A DNA stretch of 64,000 nt from Paeniglutamicibacter psychrophenolicus (GCF_017876575.1 NZ_JAGIOE010000001.1:2046001-2110000), one strand, 5' to 3'; counted from the stretch's first letter, positions 28,318 to 38,389 are shown. Numbers and translations are program-made. Notes: generated by a model from the letters alone, not told the origin.

Positions 28318-28390
28318 GGTTCCAGCTTAAGGGGTGAAGGCCCCGCACGCGGATTCGGTTACGGAATGCGCAGGTGCGCAGGTGCGGCGC

Positions 28391-28819
28391 TCAGGGCAGG
28401 TCCAGGGGTGCAGCCAGCAGCGGCTTGGGCAGCTTCCGGGCCTTGCGCAGTTTCCGGGCGCGGTGCTCGGCCATGCCCAGGCGCGTGAAGTACCAGGCGA
28501 TGACGGCCGCGAACAGCTCGACAAAGGGCAATCCCGCCATTTCACCGGCCGTGAACACCGGTCCCGAGACCATGAAGATCCCCAGGGACAGGACCATGGC
28601 CCAGAGGAAGCCGGCGCCAACGAACATGCCCGGCCCGGTGGTGATCTTGGCACCCGCGCCGCCGGTGGTGAAACCGATCTCTTCGGCCAGGTAGCTGAAC
28701 AGCTCCCCGTCGGTGGTGCGCACCAGGAGCCGTTTTTCACCCCGGGCCACGGCCGGTTCATGGGCCAGGACCACTGCCTTGTCACGTTCAACGAGTTCGG
28801 GATCGTAGTACTTGAACAT
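28391..28819 (-). CDS. Hypothetical membrane protein, 142 residues
   Basis: A soluble N-terminal part (MFKYYDPELVERDKAVVL, then a segment with TTDGELFSYLAEEIG) is followed by two to three helices and a basic tail (RARKLRKARKLPK). No family recognised. It is in the same direction as and downstream of the thyA-folA group, 67 nt after the 81-residue membrane gene. Confidence 0.65.
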   Translation of the reverse strand: MFKYYDPELVERDKAVVLAHEPAVARGEKRLLVRTTDGELFSYLAEEIGFTTGGAGAKITTGPGMFVGAGFLWAMVLSLGIFMVSGPVFTAGEMAGLPFVELFAAVIAWYFTRLGMAEHRARKLRKARKLPKPLLAAPLDLP

Positions 28820-28885
28820 GCTCTTGCGGGGCCGGCCGGGCGGGTTGGGCTGTTCAGGCCGCTGGGGTGCCCCCGGGGGCGCGGC

Positions 28886-29131
28886 TCACTTGCCCTGGCC
28901 GTCGTCCTGCCCGGCCAGCAGCGCCTTGCGCATGCCCACCAGCTTCAGCGAGCCGAACGCGAAGACCTGCGTGAAGACCAGCAGCAGCACCAGGCCCATG
29001 ATCTTGGAGCCGGTGAGGACCATGAACAGGCCCAGCCCGGCAAGGATCAGTGCGAATAGCGGGAAGAGCATGTAGCCGAGCACAAAGAGTCCCTCGGGGC
29101 TGGTCTTCAGCGCGTTGATGGCGTCCTTCAT
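28886..29131 (-). CDS. Small membrane protein coupled to folA, 81 residues
   Basis: Two helices (FVLGYMLFPLFALILAGLG and KIMGLVLLLVFTQVFAFG) and a short polar tail. Its ATG overlaps the folA stop (ATGA), so translation is coupled. The open frame continues upstream within folA but the ATGA start fits the helix pattern. Function unknown. Confidence 0.72.
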   Translation of the reverse strand: MKDAINALKTSPEGLFVLGYMLFPLFALILAGLGLFMVLTGSKIMGLVLLLVFTQVFAFGSLKLVGMRKALLAGQDDGQGK

Positions 29132-29700
29132 GCCTTCTGCTCCCATGCCTCGACGCGGTACTGCGTGCCGTTGGCGGCGGTGAGCCATCCGGCCTCCGGC
29201 TCCGAGAGCGACTTGCTCCATCCGTTATCCAGCGCCGGGGCACGGGTGTCGCCCTTCGGGGAGGCGTTGATGACGGTCTTGACAGCCAGGTGGGACTGGC
29301 CGGCGAACATCGAGTAGATCTCGCCGCCGCCGATGACCCAGATTTCTTCGGCGCCCTCGGCCGCGCGGGCGGCCTTTAGTGCCTCCTCGGCGGTGGCGAC
29401 GGGCACCGCTCCGGCGGTGCGCAACGCGGTGTGGCGTGTTCCATCGCGGGTGATCACGATGTTGGTGCGCCCGGGCAGCGGGCGGAACTTTTCCGGGAAC
29501 GACTCCCAGGTCTTGCGGCCCATGATCACCGGGTGGCCGGTGGTGGTGGCCTTGAAGTGGGCCAGGTCCTCGGGCAGGGACCACGGCATGGTGCCGTTCG
29601 CTCCGATGACGCCGTCCGCGGCCTCGGCCCAGATCATGCCGATGCGTTCGGGGGCGGTGGTTTCGGCGCGGTGTCCGGCGCCTTGGTTTTGGTTGCTCAT
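29128..29700 (-). CDS. folA: Dihydrofolate reductase
   Basis: Reduces dihydrofolate to tetrahydrofolate with NADPH. The 190-residue protein has [28 protein letters not shown] (acidic catalytic residue), IMGRKTWES and the IGGGEIY loop; it carries about 18 extra N-terminal residues compared with the classical enzyme. The start ATG overlaps the thyA stop by four bases. Confidence 0.95.
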   Translation of the reverse strand: MSNQNQGAGHRAETTAPERIGMIWAEAADGVIGANGTMPWSLPEDLAHFKATTTGHPVIMGRKTWESFPEKFRPLPGRTNIVITRDGTRHTALRTAGAVPVATAEEALKAARAAEGAEEIWVIGGGEIYSMFAGQSHLAVKTVINASPKGDTRAPALDNGWSKSLSEPEAGWLTAANGTQYRVEAWEQKA

Positions 29701-30500
29701 ACGGCGATGGGGGCCTTAATCGTCGGGTGGTGTTGGTAGTCCTCGATCACGAAGTCCTCGAGCGTGTAGTCGAAGATCGAATCGGGGGTGCGCGTGATGC
29801 GCAGCTGCGGGTAAGGGTACGGCTCGCGGGTGAGCTGCTCCTTGACCTGCTCCAGGTGGTTGTCGTAGATGTGGGTGTCCCCGCCGGTCCAGACGAACTC
29901 GCCGCGCTGCAGACCGAGCTGGTCGGCCATCATGCAGGTCAGCAGCGCGTAGGAGGCGATGTTGAAGGGGACGCCCAGGAACATGTCGGCGCTGCGCTGG
30001 TAGAGCTGGCAGGAAAGCTTGCCGTCGGCCACGTAGAACTGGAAGAACGCGTGGCAGGGAGGCAGCGCCATGTTCTCGATCTCGGCGACGTTCCAGGCCG
30101 AGACGATGTGTCGGCGCGAGTCCGGGTTGGCGCGCAGCGAATCCACGACCTGGGAAATCTGGTCGATGTGCCGTCCGTCCGCGGTGGGCCAGGAGCGCCA
30201 CTGCACCCCGTAGACCGGTCCGAGCTCGCCGTTCTCGTCGGCCCACTCGTCCCAGATCCTCACGCCGTTCTCGCGCAGGTAGGAGGTGTTCGAGTCGCCG
30301 CGCAGGAACCACAGCAGCTCCACGGCCACGGACTTGAAGTGCACCCGCTTGGTGGTGATCAGCGGGAAGGATTCGGAGAGGTCAAAGCGCATTTGTCGGC
30401 CAAAAACGCTCGAGGTACCGGTGCCGGTCCGGTCTCCCTTGGCGGTGCCATGGGCCAGGACGTCACGCAGCAGGTCTTCATACGGGGTTTGAATCGTCAC
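29697..30500 (-). CDS. thyA: Thymidylate synthase
   Basis: Methylates dUMP to dTMP using methylene-tetrahydrofolate, yielding the dihydrofolate that FolA recycles. The 267-residue protein shows [22 protein letters not shown], the catalytic Cys in [12 protein letters not shown] and the QRSADMFLG phosphate loop. GTG start. First gene of the thyA-folA-small membrane protein unit. Confidence 0.96.
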   Translation of the reverse strand: MTIQTPYEDLLRDVLAHGTAKGDRTGTGTSSVFGRQMRFDLSESFPLITTKRVHFKSVAVELLWFLRGDSNTSYLRENGVRIWDEWADENGELGPVYGVQWRSWPTADGRHIDQISQVVDSLRANPDSRRHIVSAWNVAEIENMALPPCHAFFQFYVADGKLSCQLYQRSADMFLGVPFNIASYALLTCMMADQLGLQRGEFVWTGGDTHIYDNHLEQVKEQLTREPYPYPQLRITRTPDSIFDYTLEDFVIEDYQHHPTIKAPIAV

Positions 30501-30582
30501 CGCATCAGTCTAGCCGCGGGCGGGCTGGTCAGGCGGAAACGACTGTCCCGGACACCCCGAATGCGCTAATGATCACCACGAA

Positions 30583-30616
30583 GGGACCGGCTGCAAACAG
30601 GGTCGCGGCTGGTCCC
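30583..30616 (-). terminator. Possible terminator of GntR operon
   Basis: On the minus strand GGGACCAGCCGC and GCAGCCGGTCCC form a 12-bp stem with two wobble pairs, ending TTCG. Confidence 0.4.
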
Positions 30617-30640
30617 GCACCCTTGGGTTGCCGCCTGGAA

Positions 30641-31027
30641 TCAGGCCCGGTCGGTGGCCCGCAACCGCCCCTGGACCAGTGAGAGCAAGGTGGCGTCCTC
30701 GATGCCGGCGGCGCGCGAGGCGGCGATGAGTTCGGTGATCCGCAGCTGGATGTCCAGGTCGGCTTCCAACTTGCTGCCCGACGGGGTGTGGGTCACCACG
30801 GTGCCCAGCCTGCGCCTGGATTCGATCAGTCCCAGTGCCTCGAGCTCCTTGTAGGCGCGGGCCACGGTTCCGGTGGCCACGCCTAGGTCCGAGGCCAGGG
30901 CCCGGACGGTGGGCAGGCGCGAGCCGTCGGCCAGCTGACCCACGGCGATGAGTGAGGCGATCTGCGTGCGGATCTGTTCGAACGGGGGAGTGGCATCGCG
31001 CAGGTCGACGGTGACCAGGGCGCTCAT
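30641..31027 (-). CDS. GntR regulator, YtrA subfamily
   Basis: A 128-residue transcription factor: winged helix (PTVRALASDLGVATGTVARA, about residues 38-58) and a short two-helix dimerisation tail, the hallmark of YtrA-type GntR proteins. These usually repress their own operon of membrane transport genes and respond to cell-envelope agents. Its ATG overlaps the stop of the upstream membrane gene (ATGA), so it is the last gene of the three-gene operon. The likely operator is the inverted repeat at 34690-34725. Confidence 0.9.
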   Translation of the reverse strand: MSALVTVDLRDATPPFEQIRTQIASLIAVGQLADGSRLPTVRALASDLGVATGTVARAYKELEALGLIESRRRLGTVVTHTPSGSKLEADLDIQLRITELIAASRAAGIEDATLLSLVQGRLRATDRA

Positions 31028-32721
31028 GGGGTGCTCGTCGCGGGCGTCGGGGTGGCGGGCTTGGGTGACGGATACGCGGTGGCGGCCGGCAGCAGGCACA
31101 ACGCCACCCCGAGCACCAGGCACAGGACCTGGGCTCCGGAGGGAGCTGCGCCGGCTTCCTCGGGCATGTAGTCGGCGTACCTGGCCGGAACCCACCACCA
31201 CGGGCTATACACGATGCCGGACACGACCAGCGACACCCCGCCGAGCACGCGGGCGCCGCGATGGGCAAGGACCACCCGGAGCTGGAGGTCCTCGGCGGCG
31301 CTTGCCCCGGCGACCGCGGGGCGGCGCGCCGCGTGGCGATGGAGCAACACCGCCAACAGTGCGGTTCCGCCCAGGATGCCGAGCATCCAGGCCACCGCGA
31401 TCGAGAATTCGTCGGGGGAGCCGAGCGCGAACATGGCGATGCTCGCCAGGCCGAAGGCCACCGCGGCACCGATCAGCGTCGTGAACCAGCGGGGCAGCAG
31501 GTTCCGCCGGGGAACGTCCAGCTCCACGGAATCACCCAGGCGGCGCTTGATGAGGTGCGAGGCCAGAAGCTGCAGCAGCAGGTAGTAGCCGGCAGCCAGG
31601 GCGAGCGCGAGCGCCATCGCCTCGATCCCCTCAAGCCGGCTCGGGGGCGGGAGGTGGACCAACGTCTCAACGGCTTGGCCGTCGACCATGGTCGTCTCCC
31701 AGGTGGCGGTGCCCGCCTCCGGGGATCCGAGCCCCGCGGCCAGCGCCGCGACCCCCACGAGGGCCACCGCCAGCACCTGGGCAAAGAGCAGGATTCCACG
31801 CGCCTTGGCGAATCCGGCGGAATTCCGGTCGGCGGTGCGCGGGGTGTCGGAGAGCACCTTCGGCAAGCGCGGCGGAGCCCAGGCGGCCATGGCCACGATG
31901 GCGGCGATCATCCACACGGCTCCGCCGCCCAGCAGCCAGGACACGGCGGCATCGGTCTCGATGTAGTGCGTGGCATCCACGACCGCGCCCGGCCCAAACC
32001 GGGCGGCGCGGCCACTGGCGCTTTCCGCCAGGTAGTTCAGCGCCATGGCCCCGAAACCGGAAACCACGATGACCGCGGTGCGCAGCAGCCGGTTGATCCA
32101 GATGCGCCGCAAGGTGTCGTTTTCCTCGGTGCTCAACGTCTGCAGGGGAGGGCGCTTGACGACCAGGACGATGACGGCCAGGGTGCTCGCCAGGACGGTG
32201 CCCAGGCCACCGGCGAGGTAGGGGGCGACCCGGTGGCCCGGCAGCGTTCCCGACATGTCGGCCGACAGCTGCGCGGCGCCTGGATCGTTCCAGGCCACGG
32301 CGATTGCGACGCCGGCCAGCAGGGCAGCGAGCACCAGCAGGCCGGCCATCAGCTTCGGTATCAGGCCGGCGACGCTGCGCACCTGGAGCGAGGCCGAACG
32401 CACCGGCTGCAGGTGCCTCGGCCAGGTGAACTGCCCCAGGACATAGATGAGTCCGAGCCACAGGCCCGGCGAGGCCGCCGTGATGATGCGCGAGGCCGTG
32501 CCGGGATCCCCGGGGACCGGGGTGTCGGGGATGGACCAGAGGCCATCCAGACCCGAGACGCCGCTGGCGAAGAGCGCGATGACCGCGGTCCAGAAGGCAT
32601 GGCTGGAAATGTTGCGGGCCCGGTTGCCGTGTGTCGCATTGCTGACAAAGAACCTGAGCAGGAAGTAGATGAACGCGGCGGACAGCGCGAAGCCGACGCC
32701 GGCGGCGGTTGCTGCATTCAT
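31024..32721 (-). CDS. Large polytopic membrane protein (paralogue 2)
   Basis: A 565-residue protein with about 11-12 membrane helices. I do not recognise the family. It is clearly related over its full length to the next upstream gene: shared segments include SHAFWTA, LGQFTWPRHL, the cytoplasmic EEN...IWINRLLRTA block and the C-terminal CLVLGVALCLLPAATAY. No ATP-binding motif, so not an ABC ATPase; a permease-like or sensor role is possible. Translationally coupled to the GntR gene. Confidence 0.75.
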   Translation of the reverse strand: MNAATAAGVGFALSAAFIYFLLRFFVSNATHGNRARNISSHAFWTAVIALFASGVSGLDGLWSIPDTPVPGDPGTASRIITAASPGLWLGLIYVLGQFTWPRHLQPVRSASLQVRSVAGLIPKLMAGLLVLAALLAGVAIAVAWNDPGAAQLSADMSGTLPGHRVAPYLAGGLGTVLASTLAVIVLVVKRPPLQTLSTEENDTLRRIWINRLLRTAVIVVSGFGAMALNYLAESASGRAARFGPGAVVDATHYIETDAAVSWLLGGGAVWMIAAIVAMAAWAPPRLPKVLSDTPRTADRNSAGFAKARGILLFAQVLAVALVGVAALAAGLGSPEAGTATWETTMVDGQAVETLVHLPPPSRLEGIEAMALALALAAGYYLLLQLLASHLIKRRLGDSVELDVPRRNLLPRWFTTLIGAAVAFGLASIAMFALGSPDEFSIAVAWMLGILGGTALLAVLLHRHAARRPAVAGASAAEDLQLRVVLAHRGARVLGGVSLVVSGIVYSPWWWVPARYADYMPEEAGAAPSGAQVLCLVLGVALCLLPAATAYPSPKPATPTPATSTP

Positions 32722-32800
32722 TTCTTGGGCTCCCCACGGGTTTGACGAACTGCGGTGGATGGGTGCCGGACGGTGTGCGTCCGGGCGGTGGCCAGAGCGC

Positions 32801-34669
32801 TCAATGGTTGCTCAGGCTAAGGTCCGGGGTGTCGAACAGCGCAGGGCGGTAGGCGGTGGACGCCGGCAGCAGACACAACGCCACCCCGAGCACCAGGCAG
32901 GTGATCTGGAAGCCGGAGGGGCCCGGGTCCTGGAACGAACCCGCAACATAGCCGAAGTCGGTCGCGACCCAGTAGCCGGGGGTGCCCAGGATGCCAGCGA
33001 TGATGAACGACGCCCCGCCGAAGGTGCGGGCCCCGCGCTGGGCCACCAGCACACGCAGCTGGTCGTCTTCGACGCCGCTGGCCCCGCGGAGCACCGGCCG
33101 GCGTGCGGCCATGCGATACAAGCCCCAGGTGAGCGCTGCGGCCAGCAGCAGGATGCCCAGCAGCCACCAGGCCGCGGCGGCAAGCGCCGGCGGGCCGGCG
33201 AGCAGGAACGTGGCGATGCTCGCCACGCCCGTGGTCGCGGCCAGGCACAGCACGACCACAAACCAGGTGGGCAGCAGGTCGGTGCGCGGCCGACCGAGGG
33301 CAACACCGCTGCCCAGCCGGCGGGACACGATCCAGGCCGCCAGTCCCTGGACCAGGAAGTATCCGGCGATGACCAGCAACATCGTGACGGCGTAGCCGCC
33401 CAGCTCGTCCAGCTGCGCGGGCCCGTCGGATGAGACCAAGCGGTGGACCTCGTCCCCGTTCCCGTCCACGACTTCCCACACCTGGCTGCCGGTCGAGGAC
33501 GACGCGGTCCAGGAGGGGAGCAACCCGAGCATCGCCACGGCGATGACCGAGGCACCCTGGGCCAGCAGCAGGAAATCCCGGGCCTTGGAAAACGATGCGG
33601 ACGGCGCTCCGGGTCGGCGGCCGGTGAACGAAGCCGAGGCGTCCAGCTTCGGCGGCCCGAAGGCCACGATGAGCACCAGCACCAGCAGCATCCAGATCGT
33701 TGCGATGCCGTTCATCGCGTTGGCCTGGTCCTGGGCCGTCGAATCGAAGTGGGAACCGGCGTCGCCGAGGGGAATGCCCCAGTCGGCGCGGGCCCGCATG
33801 CCCTCGGCGACGTAGCCCAGGGCGGCCATGCCGAAGCCGGTGACGGCGAAGATCGTGGTGCGCAGCAGCCGGTTGATCCAGATGGCGCGCAGCACCGCGT
33901 TCTCCTCGGCGTCCAGGGAATCCAGCGGCGGGCGGCGCACGACCGCGGTGGCAGCACCCAGGGAACCGAGCAGCACCAGCCCGAGCCCGCCGAGCAGGTA
34001 CGGGCCCACCATGTCGCCGGGCCGGGTTCCGGTGATGGGCCAGATGGCCGGCTCGTCGGCCTCGGCGCGGGTGGTGTGGCCTTCCGGGTCATCGAGGTCC
34101 AGCAGGTTGCCGTCCGTGTCGACCGGATTGCCGTACCCGTCGGTGCCCCCGTCGTAGATCGGCAGTTCCATGCCCATGGATGCTTGGTTGCCCACCCGGT
34201 CGGGGACCCCGGAATCGTTCCAGGCCACGATGATGAGCACCGTGCTGATCGCGGTGCACAGCAGCAGGAAGCCGGCCAGGAACCTCGGGACGAGGGTCTT
34301 GAGCCGGCGCACCTCCAGAGAGGCGGCGCGCACCGGCTTGAGGTGCCGCGGCCAGGTGAACTGGCCCAGTATGTAGACGATGCCCAGCCAGAGCCCGGGG
34401 GCCGCGGCATGCATGATGAGCGTCGGGACGCTCGTGGTCGCGCTGCCGGTCTCCCTGAACAGGTTTTCTCCCGGGTTGGCCCACAGGTTGGACAGCCCGG
34501 AGGTGCCCGAGGCCAGGAACGCGATCAGCGCGGTCCAGAAGGCGTGGCGCGAGATTGCGGCCGTGGCGTTGGACGCGCTGGGCTCGGCGACCAGGAAGCG
34601 CAGCAGCACGTAGATCAGCGCCGCCGAGATGGCCAGGCCGGAACCGATGGCGGTCAACGCACCCATCAT
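32801..34669 (-). CDS. Large polytopic membrane protein (paralogue 1)
   Basis: A 622-residue relative of the following gene, with the same helix pattern. The extra length lies mostly in an extracytoplasmic acidic loop (around DGGTDGYGNPVDTDGN and DDPEGHTTRAEADE). Shared blocks are SRHAFWTALIAF, GLWLGIVYILGQFTWPRHLK, EENAVLRAIWINRLLRT and CLVLGVALCLLPASTAY. AAGGGG precedes the ATG. First gene of the operon, about 20 bp after a perfect inverted repeat. Family unknown to me. Confidence 0.78.
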   Translation of the reverse strand: MMGALTAIGSGLAISAALIYVLLRFLVAEPSASNATAAISRHAFWTALIAFLASGTSGLSNLWANPGENLFRETGSATTSVPTLIMHAAAPGLWLGIVYILGQFTWPRHLKPVRAASLEVRRLKTLVPRFLAGFLLLCTAISTVLIIVAWNDSGVPDRVGNQASMGMELPIYDGGTDGYGNPVDTDGNLLDLDDPEGHTTRAEADEPAIWPITGTRPGDMVGPYLLGGLGLVLLGSLGAATAVVRRPPLDSLDAEENAVLRAIWINRLLRTTIFAVTGFGMAALGYVAEGMRARADWGIPLGDAGSHFDSTAQDQANAMNGIATIWMLLVLVLIVAFGPPKLDASASFTGRRPGAPSASFSKARDFLLLAQGASVIAVAMLGLLPSWTASSSTGSQVWEVVDGNGDEVHRLVSSDGPAQLDELGGYAVTMLLVIAGYFLVQGLAAWIVSRRLGSGVALGRPRTDLLPTWFVVVLCLAATTGVASIATFLLAGPPALAAAAWWLLGILLLAAALTWGLYRMAARRPVLRGASGVEDDQLRVLVAQRGARTFGGASFIIAGILGTPGYWVATDFGYVAGSFQDPGPSGFQITCLVLGVALCLLPASTAYRPALFDTPDLSLSNH

Positions 34670-34689
34670 GGGGAACCCCTTTGCTTGGA

Positions 34690-34725
34690 ACTTTGTCTCA
34701 ATGTATCAACTCATTGAGACAAAGT
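34690..34725. promoter_or_regulatory. Perfect 14-8-14 inverted repeat, likely GntR operator
   Basis: ACTTTGTCTCAATG (34690-34703) and CATTGAGACAAAGT (34712-34725) are exact reverse complements around TATCAACT. It is 20 bp upstream of the operon's first start codon and far more AT-rich than its surroundings. No T-tract follows, so a terminator for the upstream acetyltransferase gene is less likely. Confidence 0.7.
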
Positions 34726-34777
34726 CCGTCCGTTCGGGGATTTCGGTCCGGCGCGGCCAAATCGTTACGGAAGGTGC

Positions 34778-35113
34778 TCAGGCGAGCAGGTCGTTGTACT
34801 CCGGGTAGCGGCGCAGGTAGTCCTGCACATAGGAGCACTCCGGGACGATCTTCAGCTTGCGGGCACGCATGTCCTCGAGCACCAGGGTGACCAGCGCACG
34901 GGCATAGCCGCGCCGTCCGTACTCCTCGTTGATGATGGTGTGCTGCAACGTGGCCACCTCGCCCTCGACGCTGAAGCCCAGGAATCCCACGTAGGTCGCG
35001 CCGTGCCACAGGCTGTAGCGGCCGCGGTCCTCGTCGTGGTCCAGCCGCAACCCCTGGTGCGCGATCTTCTCCCCGGCGTTGCCGTGGACTGGTGGGGAAT
35101 CGTGTCGGGCCAT
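34778..35113 (-). CDS. YjdJ-type GNAT N-acetyltransferase
   Basis: A 111-residue compact acetyltransferase of the type often annotated Acetyltransf_CG/YjdJ. Conserved parts are LQHTIINEEYGRRGYARALV (acetyl-CoA loop, Arg/Gly rich) and the C-terminal ECSYVQDYLRRYPEY. Substrate unknown. GGAG lies before the ATG at 35113; the open frame further upstream is unlikely. Confidence 0.88.
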   Translation of the reverse strand: MARHDSPPVHGNAGEKIAHQGLRLDHDEDRGRYSLWHGATYVGFLGFSVEGEVATLQHTIINEEYGRRGYARALVTLVLEDMRARKLKIVPECSYVQDYLRRYPEYNDLLA

Positions 35114-35205
35114 GATGCACTCCTTGAACCGTTGAGCCGTGAAAAACACAACCGGGGCGCCGCGCATTCGGGCACCTACCTAGAGACTACCGCGAAGGGT
35201 GCACG

Positions 35206-36171
35206 CTAGTCCTCAAACGCGTCGTAAACTTCCACGGAGACGAGTTTGCGCTTGCCAGAGACCGGTTGGTGGACCACGATGAGCGCCCCGGGGCGCAGGA
35301 ACGGGTCCAGCTCGGGCAGGAAGGCGGCCAGCACCGAATCCATCCGGCCGCGCAGCTCGGAAAGCACCAGCGGCAGCACCGGGCGGTGCGTGCACACCGC
35401 CTGCGCGCGGCGCTTGTCCAGCAGCTTGGCGACGGTGCGCTGGGCCTTTTCCGGGCGGCGCGTGGCCTCGTGCTCGGTGATCGCCGGCAGCATCTTCACG
35501 ATGAAGCGGTGCTGCTTCACATAGGGTGCGACGGTCTGCACGCAACGGGTCCACGGGCTGGAGGCGACCTTGGCCGGGCGCCAGGAACCCAGCAGCCGGG
35601 CCACGGCCAGCGCCTGCCGCTGGCCGGTGGCCGCCAGCGGGCGCTTGCCCTCCTCGCGGGTCCAGTTGGAGCGCGGCTTGGCCTTGGCGTGGCGCACCAC
35701 CACAAAGGGGTGGGTGTCCAGCTTCCCGGCCCGGTGCGCCGCGACCAGCGCCTCCAGCGGTTCCAGGTCCCCGGGGTTGGTCAGCCAGGAGCGGGCCATC
35801 TTCGGGGTGGCCCAGCGCACCGCGTCGGTTTCCTTCCCGTCCGGGACCGGCGGGGTGCCTGGGGACTTCGCGGCCCAGTAGTAAACGACCTTGGACCCGG
35901 CGCCCACCTGGTAGGTCATCGCCGGCAGCGGGATGCCCAGCACGATGTCCAGCCCGACCTCCTCGAAGACCTCGCGGGTGGCGCACTCGGGCAGGGTCTC
36001 CCCGGGATCGAGCTTGCCCTTGGGCCAGGACCAGTCGTCGTACCGGTCCCGGTGGATCATCAGGACCTCGAGCCCGCCGCCGTTGACCCGCCAGACCAGG
36101 GCCCCGGCCGCCCGCACCGCGAAGTCGCCGGCGCGGATCTGCTCCGAATCGCTTGAACGCACGAAATGCAC
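35206..36171 (-). CDS. Nudix hydrolase fused to histidine phosphatase (MutT1-like)
   Basis: A 321-residue two-domain protein. The N-terminal Nudix domain (about 15-150) has the full box GKLDPGETLPECATREVFEEVG. The C-terminal domain (about 165-310) is a SixA-like histidine phosphatase beginning VVVRHAKAKPR. This architecture is that of mycobacterial MutT1, which hydrolyses 8-oxo-dGTP/8-oxo-GTP and dinucleoside polyphosphates. It follows ppk by 4 nt and is likely co-transcribed; pairing with ppk is seen in related genomes. Confidence 0.9.
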   Translation of the reverse strand: MHFVRSSDSEQIRAGDFAVRAAGALVWRVNGGGLEVLMIHRDRYDDWSWPKGKLDPGETLPECATREVFEEVGLDIVLGIPLPAMTYQVGAGSKVVYYWAAKSPGTPPVPDGKETDAVRWATPKMARSWLTNPGDLEPLEALVAAHRAGKLDTHPFVVVRHAKAKPRSNWTREEGKRPLAATGQRQALAVARLLGSWRPAKVASSPWTRCVQTVAPYVKQHRFIVKMLPAITEHEATRRPEKAQRTVAKLLDKRRAQAVCTHRPVLPLVLSELRGRMDSVLAAFLPELDPFLRPGALIVVHQPVSGKRKLVSVEVYDAFED

Positions 36172-36175
36172 GCCC

Positions 36176-38389
36176 CTAGCGCCTGACCACGGTCCGCTGG
36201 CGGGTGCGCGACTCGATCAGCCACGACTGGATGTCTTCCAGCGGTGCGCCGTCCACGTCCTTGTGGTGCCGGGTCCACTGTCCCTCGGCATCCAGGTGCC
36301 AGCTGGCGGTGCCCGGATCCATGTAGCGGTCAAGCAACGCGACCAGCTCGGCGGTGTCCTCGCGGCTGCTCAGCGACACCAGGGCCTCGACGCGGCGGTC
36401 CAGGTTCCGGTGCATCATGTCGGCCGAGCCGATGAACACCACCGGCTCGCCGGCGTTGTGGAACATGAACACCCGGCTGTGCTCCAGGAAGCGTCCCAGG
36501 ATCGAGCGGACCGAAATGTTCTCGCTCAGCCCCGGCACCCCGGGGCGCAGCGCGCAGATCCCGCGCACGATCACATCGACGGCCACCCCGGCCTGCGAGG
36601 CGCGGTAGAGCGCGTCGATGACCGCCTCGTCGACCATCGAGTTGACCTTGATGACCACCCGGGCCGCCAGGCCCGCCTTGCGGTTGGCGATCTCCGCCTC
36701 GATCCGGTCGATCAGCCCCGAGCGCAGCGAGCGCGGGGCCACCAAAAGCCGCTTGAAGGTGGAGCGCGGCGCGTACCCCGAGAGCTGGTTGAACAGCCTC
36801 GAAAGGTCCTCGCCGACCGCGTCGTCTGAAGTCAGCAGGCCCAAATCCTCGTAGTAGCGGGCGGTGCGCGGGTGGTAGTTGCCGGTGCCGATGTGGCAGT
36901 AGCGGCGCAACCGCTCGCCCTCGCGGCGGATCACCAGGGAAAGCTTGGAGTGCGTCTTCAGGCCCACGATCCCGTAGACCACGTGCACCCCGGCCTGCTC
37001 CAGCTTCCGTGCCCAGGAGATGTTGGCCTGCTCGTCGAAGCGGGCCTTGATCTCGACCAGCGCGAGGACCTGCTTGCCGGACTCGGCCGCGTCGATCAGC
37101 GCATCAACGATGGGGGAGTCTCCGGACGTGCGGTACAGCGTCTGCTTGATGGCCATGACCTTGGGGTCGTTTGCGGCCTGCTCCAGGAACGCCTGGACGG
37201 AGGTGGAGAAGGAGTCGTAGGGGTGGTGCAGCAGGATGTCGCGCCGGCGCATCGCGGCAAAGACGTTCGCGGCCTTGGAGGTCTCGGACTCGTTGAGGAA
37301 GCGCGAGGTGTGCGCCAGGTGCTTGGGGAAGTGCAAATCGGAGCGGTCGATGTTGGCGATCACGCCCAGCCCGCGCAGATCCAGCGGGGCCGGAAGCGCG
37401 AAGACCTCGTCGTCCTCGATGCCCAGCTCACGCACCAGCAGCGCACGGATGTTGGGGTTGATGTCCTCGACCACCTCAAGGCGCACCGGCGGGCCGAAGC
37501 GGCGGCGCAGCAGCTCCTTCTCCAGGGCCTGGAGCAGGTTCTCCGCGTCGTCCTCCTCGACCTCGAGGTCCTCGTTGCGGGTGACGCGGAAGAAATGGTG
37601 CTCGACGATGTCCATGCCCGGGAACAGGTGTTCCAGGTGCACCGCGATCACGTCCTCGAGCGTGATGAAGCGTGCCACGCGGCCCGCCGAGTTCCCGGCG
37701 CGCGGCCCGTCGACCGAGATCAGCCGCGCCATGGTGTCCGGGACCTTCAGCCGGGCGAAGAGCTCCTTGCCGGTCACCGGGTTGCGGACCACCACGGCCA
37801 GGTTCAGCGAGAGCCCGGAGATGTAGGGGAAGGGGTGGGCGGGGTCCACCGCCAGCGGGGTGAGGATCGGGAAGACCTGGTCGATGAACCAGCGGTGCAG
37901 CTCCTCGCGGGCGCGCTCGTCCAGGTCCTCCCAGCACACCAGCAGGAGCTGCTCTTTTTCCAGGGCGGGGCGGACCTGTTCGGCGAAGACCTGCGCGTGG
38001 CGCAGCTGCAGTGCGTGCGCGTCGCCCAGCAGCATTTCCAGCTGGTCGATGGGGCTCATCCCGGCCGCCGAGGGCACCGCCAGGCCGGTGGCGATGCGGC
38101 GCTTGAGCCCGGCGACGCGCACCATGAAGAACTCGTCAAGGTTCGAGGAGAAGATCGACAGGAAGTTGACCCGCTCCAGCAGGTGCATTTCCGCATCCTC
38201 GGCCAGCTCCAGCACCCGGGCGTTGAAGTGCAGCCAGCTCAGCTCGCGGTCCAGGAACCTGTCGTCGGCGAAGTCGCCGTCGGGGATCGGGGAGGGCTCG
38301 AAGTCGGGCAGCTCGATCCGGTCCTGGGTGGCGCGGGCCGCCGGGACGTCGGTGATGCCCAGGGAGGAGGTGGGTGGGTGCGAATCCAT
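36176..38389 (-). CDS. ppk: Polyphosphate kinase 1
   Basis: Ppk1 reversibly builds polyphosphate from ATP. The 737-residue protein has the four PPK domains: [13 protein letters not shown] at the start, [11 protein letters not shown], the catalytic phospho-His region KTHSKLSLV, and [11 protein letters not shown] with the second conserved His. The ATG at 38389 gives a typical N-terminus; the frame stays open to 38458 without a better signal. Confidence 0.95.
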   Translation of the reverse strand: MDSHPPTSSLGITDVPAARATQDRIELPDFEPSPIPDGDFADDRFLDRELSWLHFNARVLELAEDAEMHLLERVNFLSIFSSNLDEFFMVRVAGLKRRIATGLAVPSAAGMSPIDQLEMLLGDAHALQLRHAQVFAEQVRPALEKEQLLLVCWEDLDERAREELHRWFIDQVFPILTPLAVDPAHPFPYISGLSLNLAVVVRNPVTGKELFARLKVPDTMARLISVDGPRAGNSAGRVARFITLEDVIAVHLEHLFPGMDIVEHHFFRVTRNEDLEVEEDDAENLLQALEKELLRRRFGPPVRLEVVEDINPNIRALLVRELGIEDDEVFALPAPLDLRGLGVIANIDRSDLHFPKHLAHTSRFLNESETSKAANVFAAMRRRDILLHHPYDSFSTSVQAFLEQAANDPKVMAIKQTLYRTSGDSPIVDALIDAAESGKQVLALVEIKARFDEQANISWARKLEQAGVHVVYGIVGLKTHSKLSLVIRREGERLRRYCHIGTGNYHPRTARYYEDLGLLTSDDAVGEDLSRLFNQLSGYAPRSTFKRLLVAPRSLRSGLIDRIEAEIANRKAGLAARVVIKVNSMVDEAVIDALYRASQAGVAVDVIVRGICALRPGVPGLSENISVRSILGRFLEHSRVFMFHNAGEPVVFIGSADMMHRNLDRRVEALVSLSSREDTAELVALLDRYMDPGTASWHLDAEGQWTRHHKDVDGAPLEDIQSWLIESRTRQRTVVRR

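Noticed and set aside
34690-34725. Terminator for the YjdJ-like acetyltransferase gene
   Set aside because: No T-tract on the minus strand after the repeat, an 8-nt loop, and placement just before the operon start favour an operator, though a dual role is not excluded.
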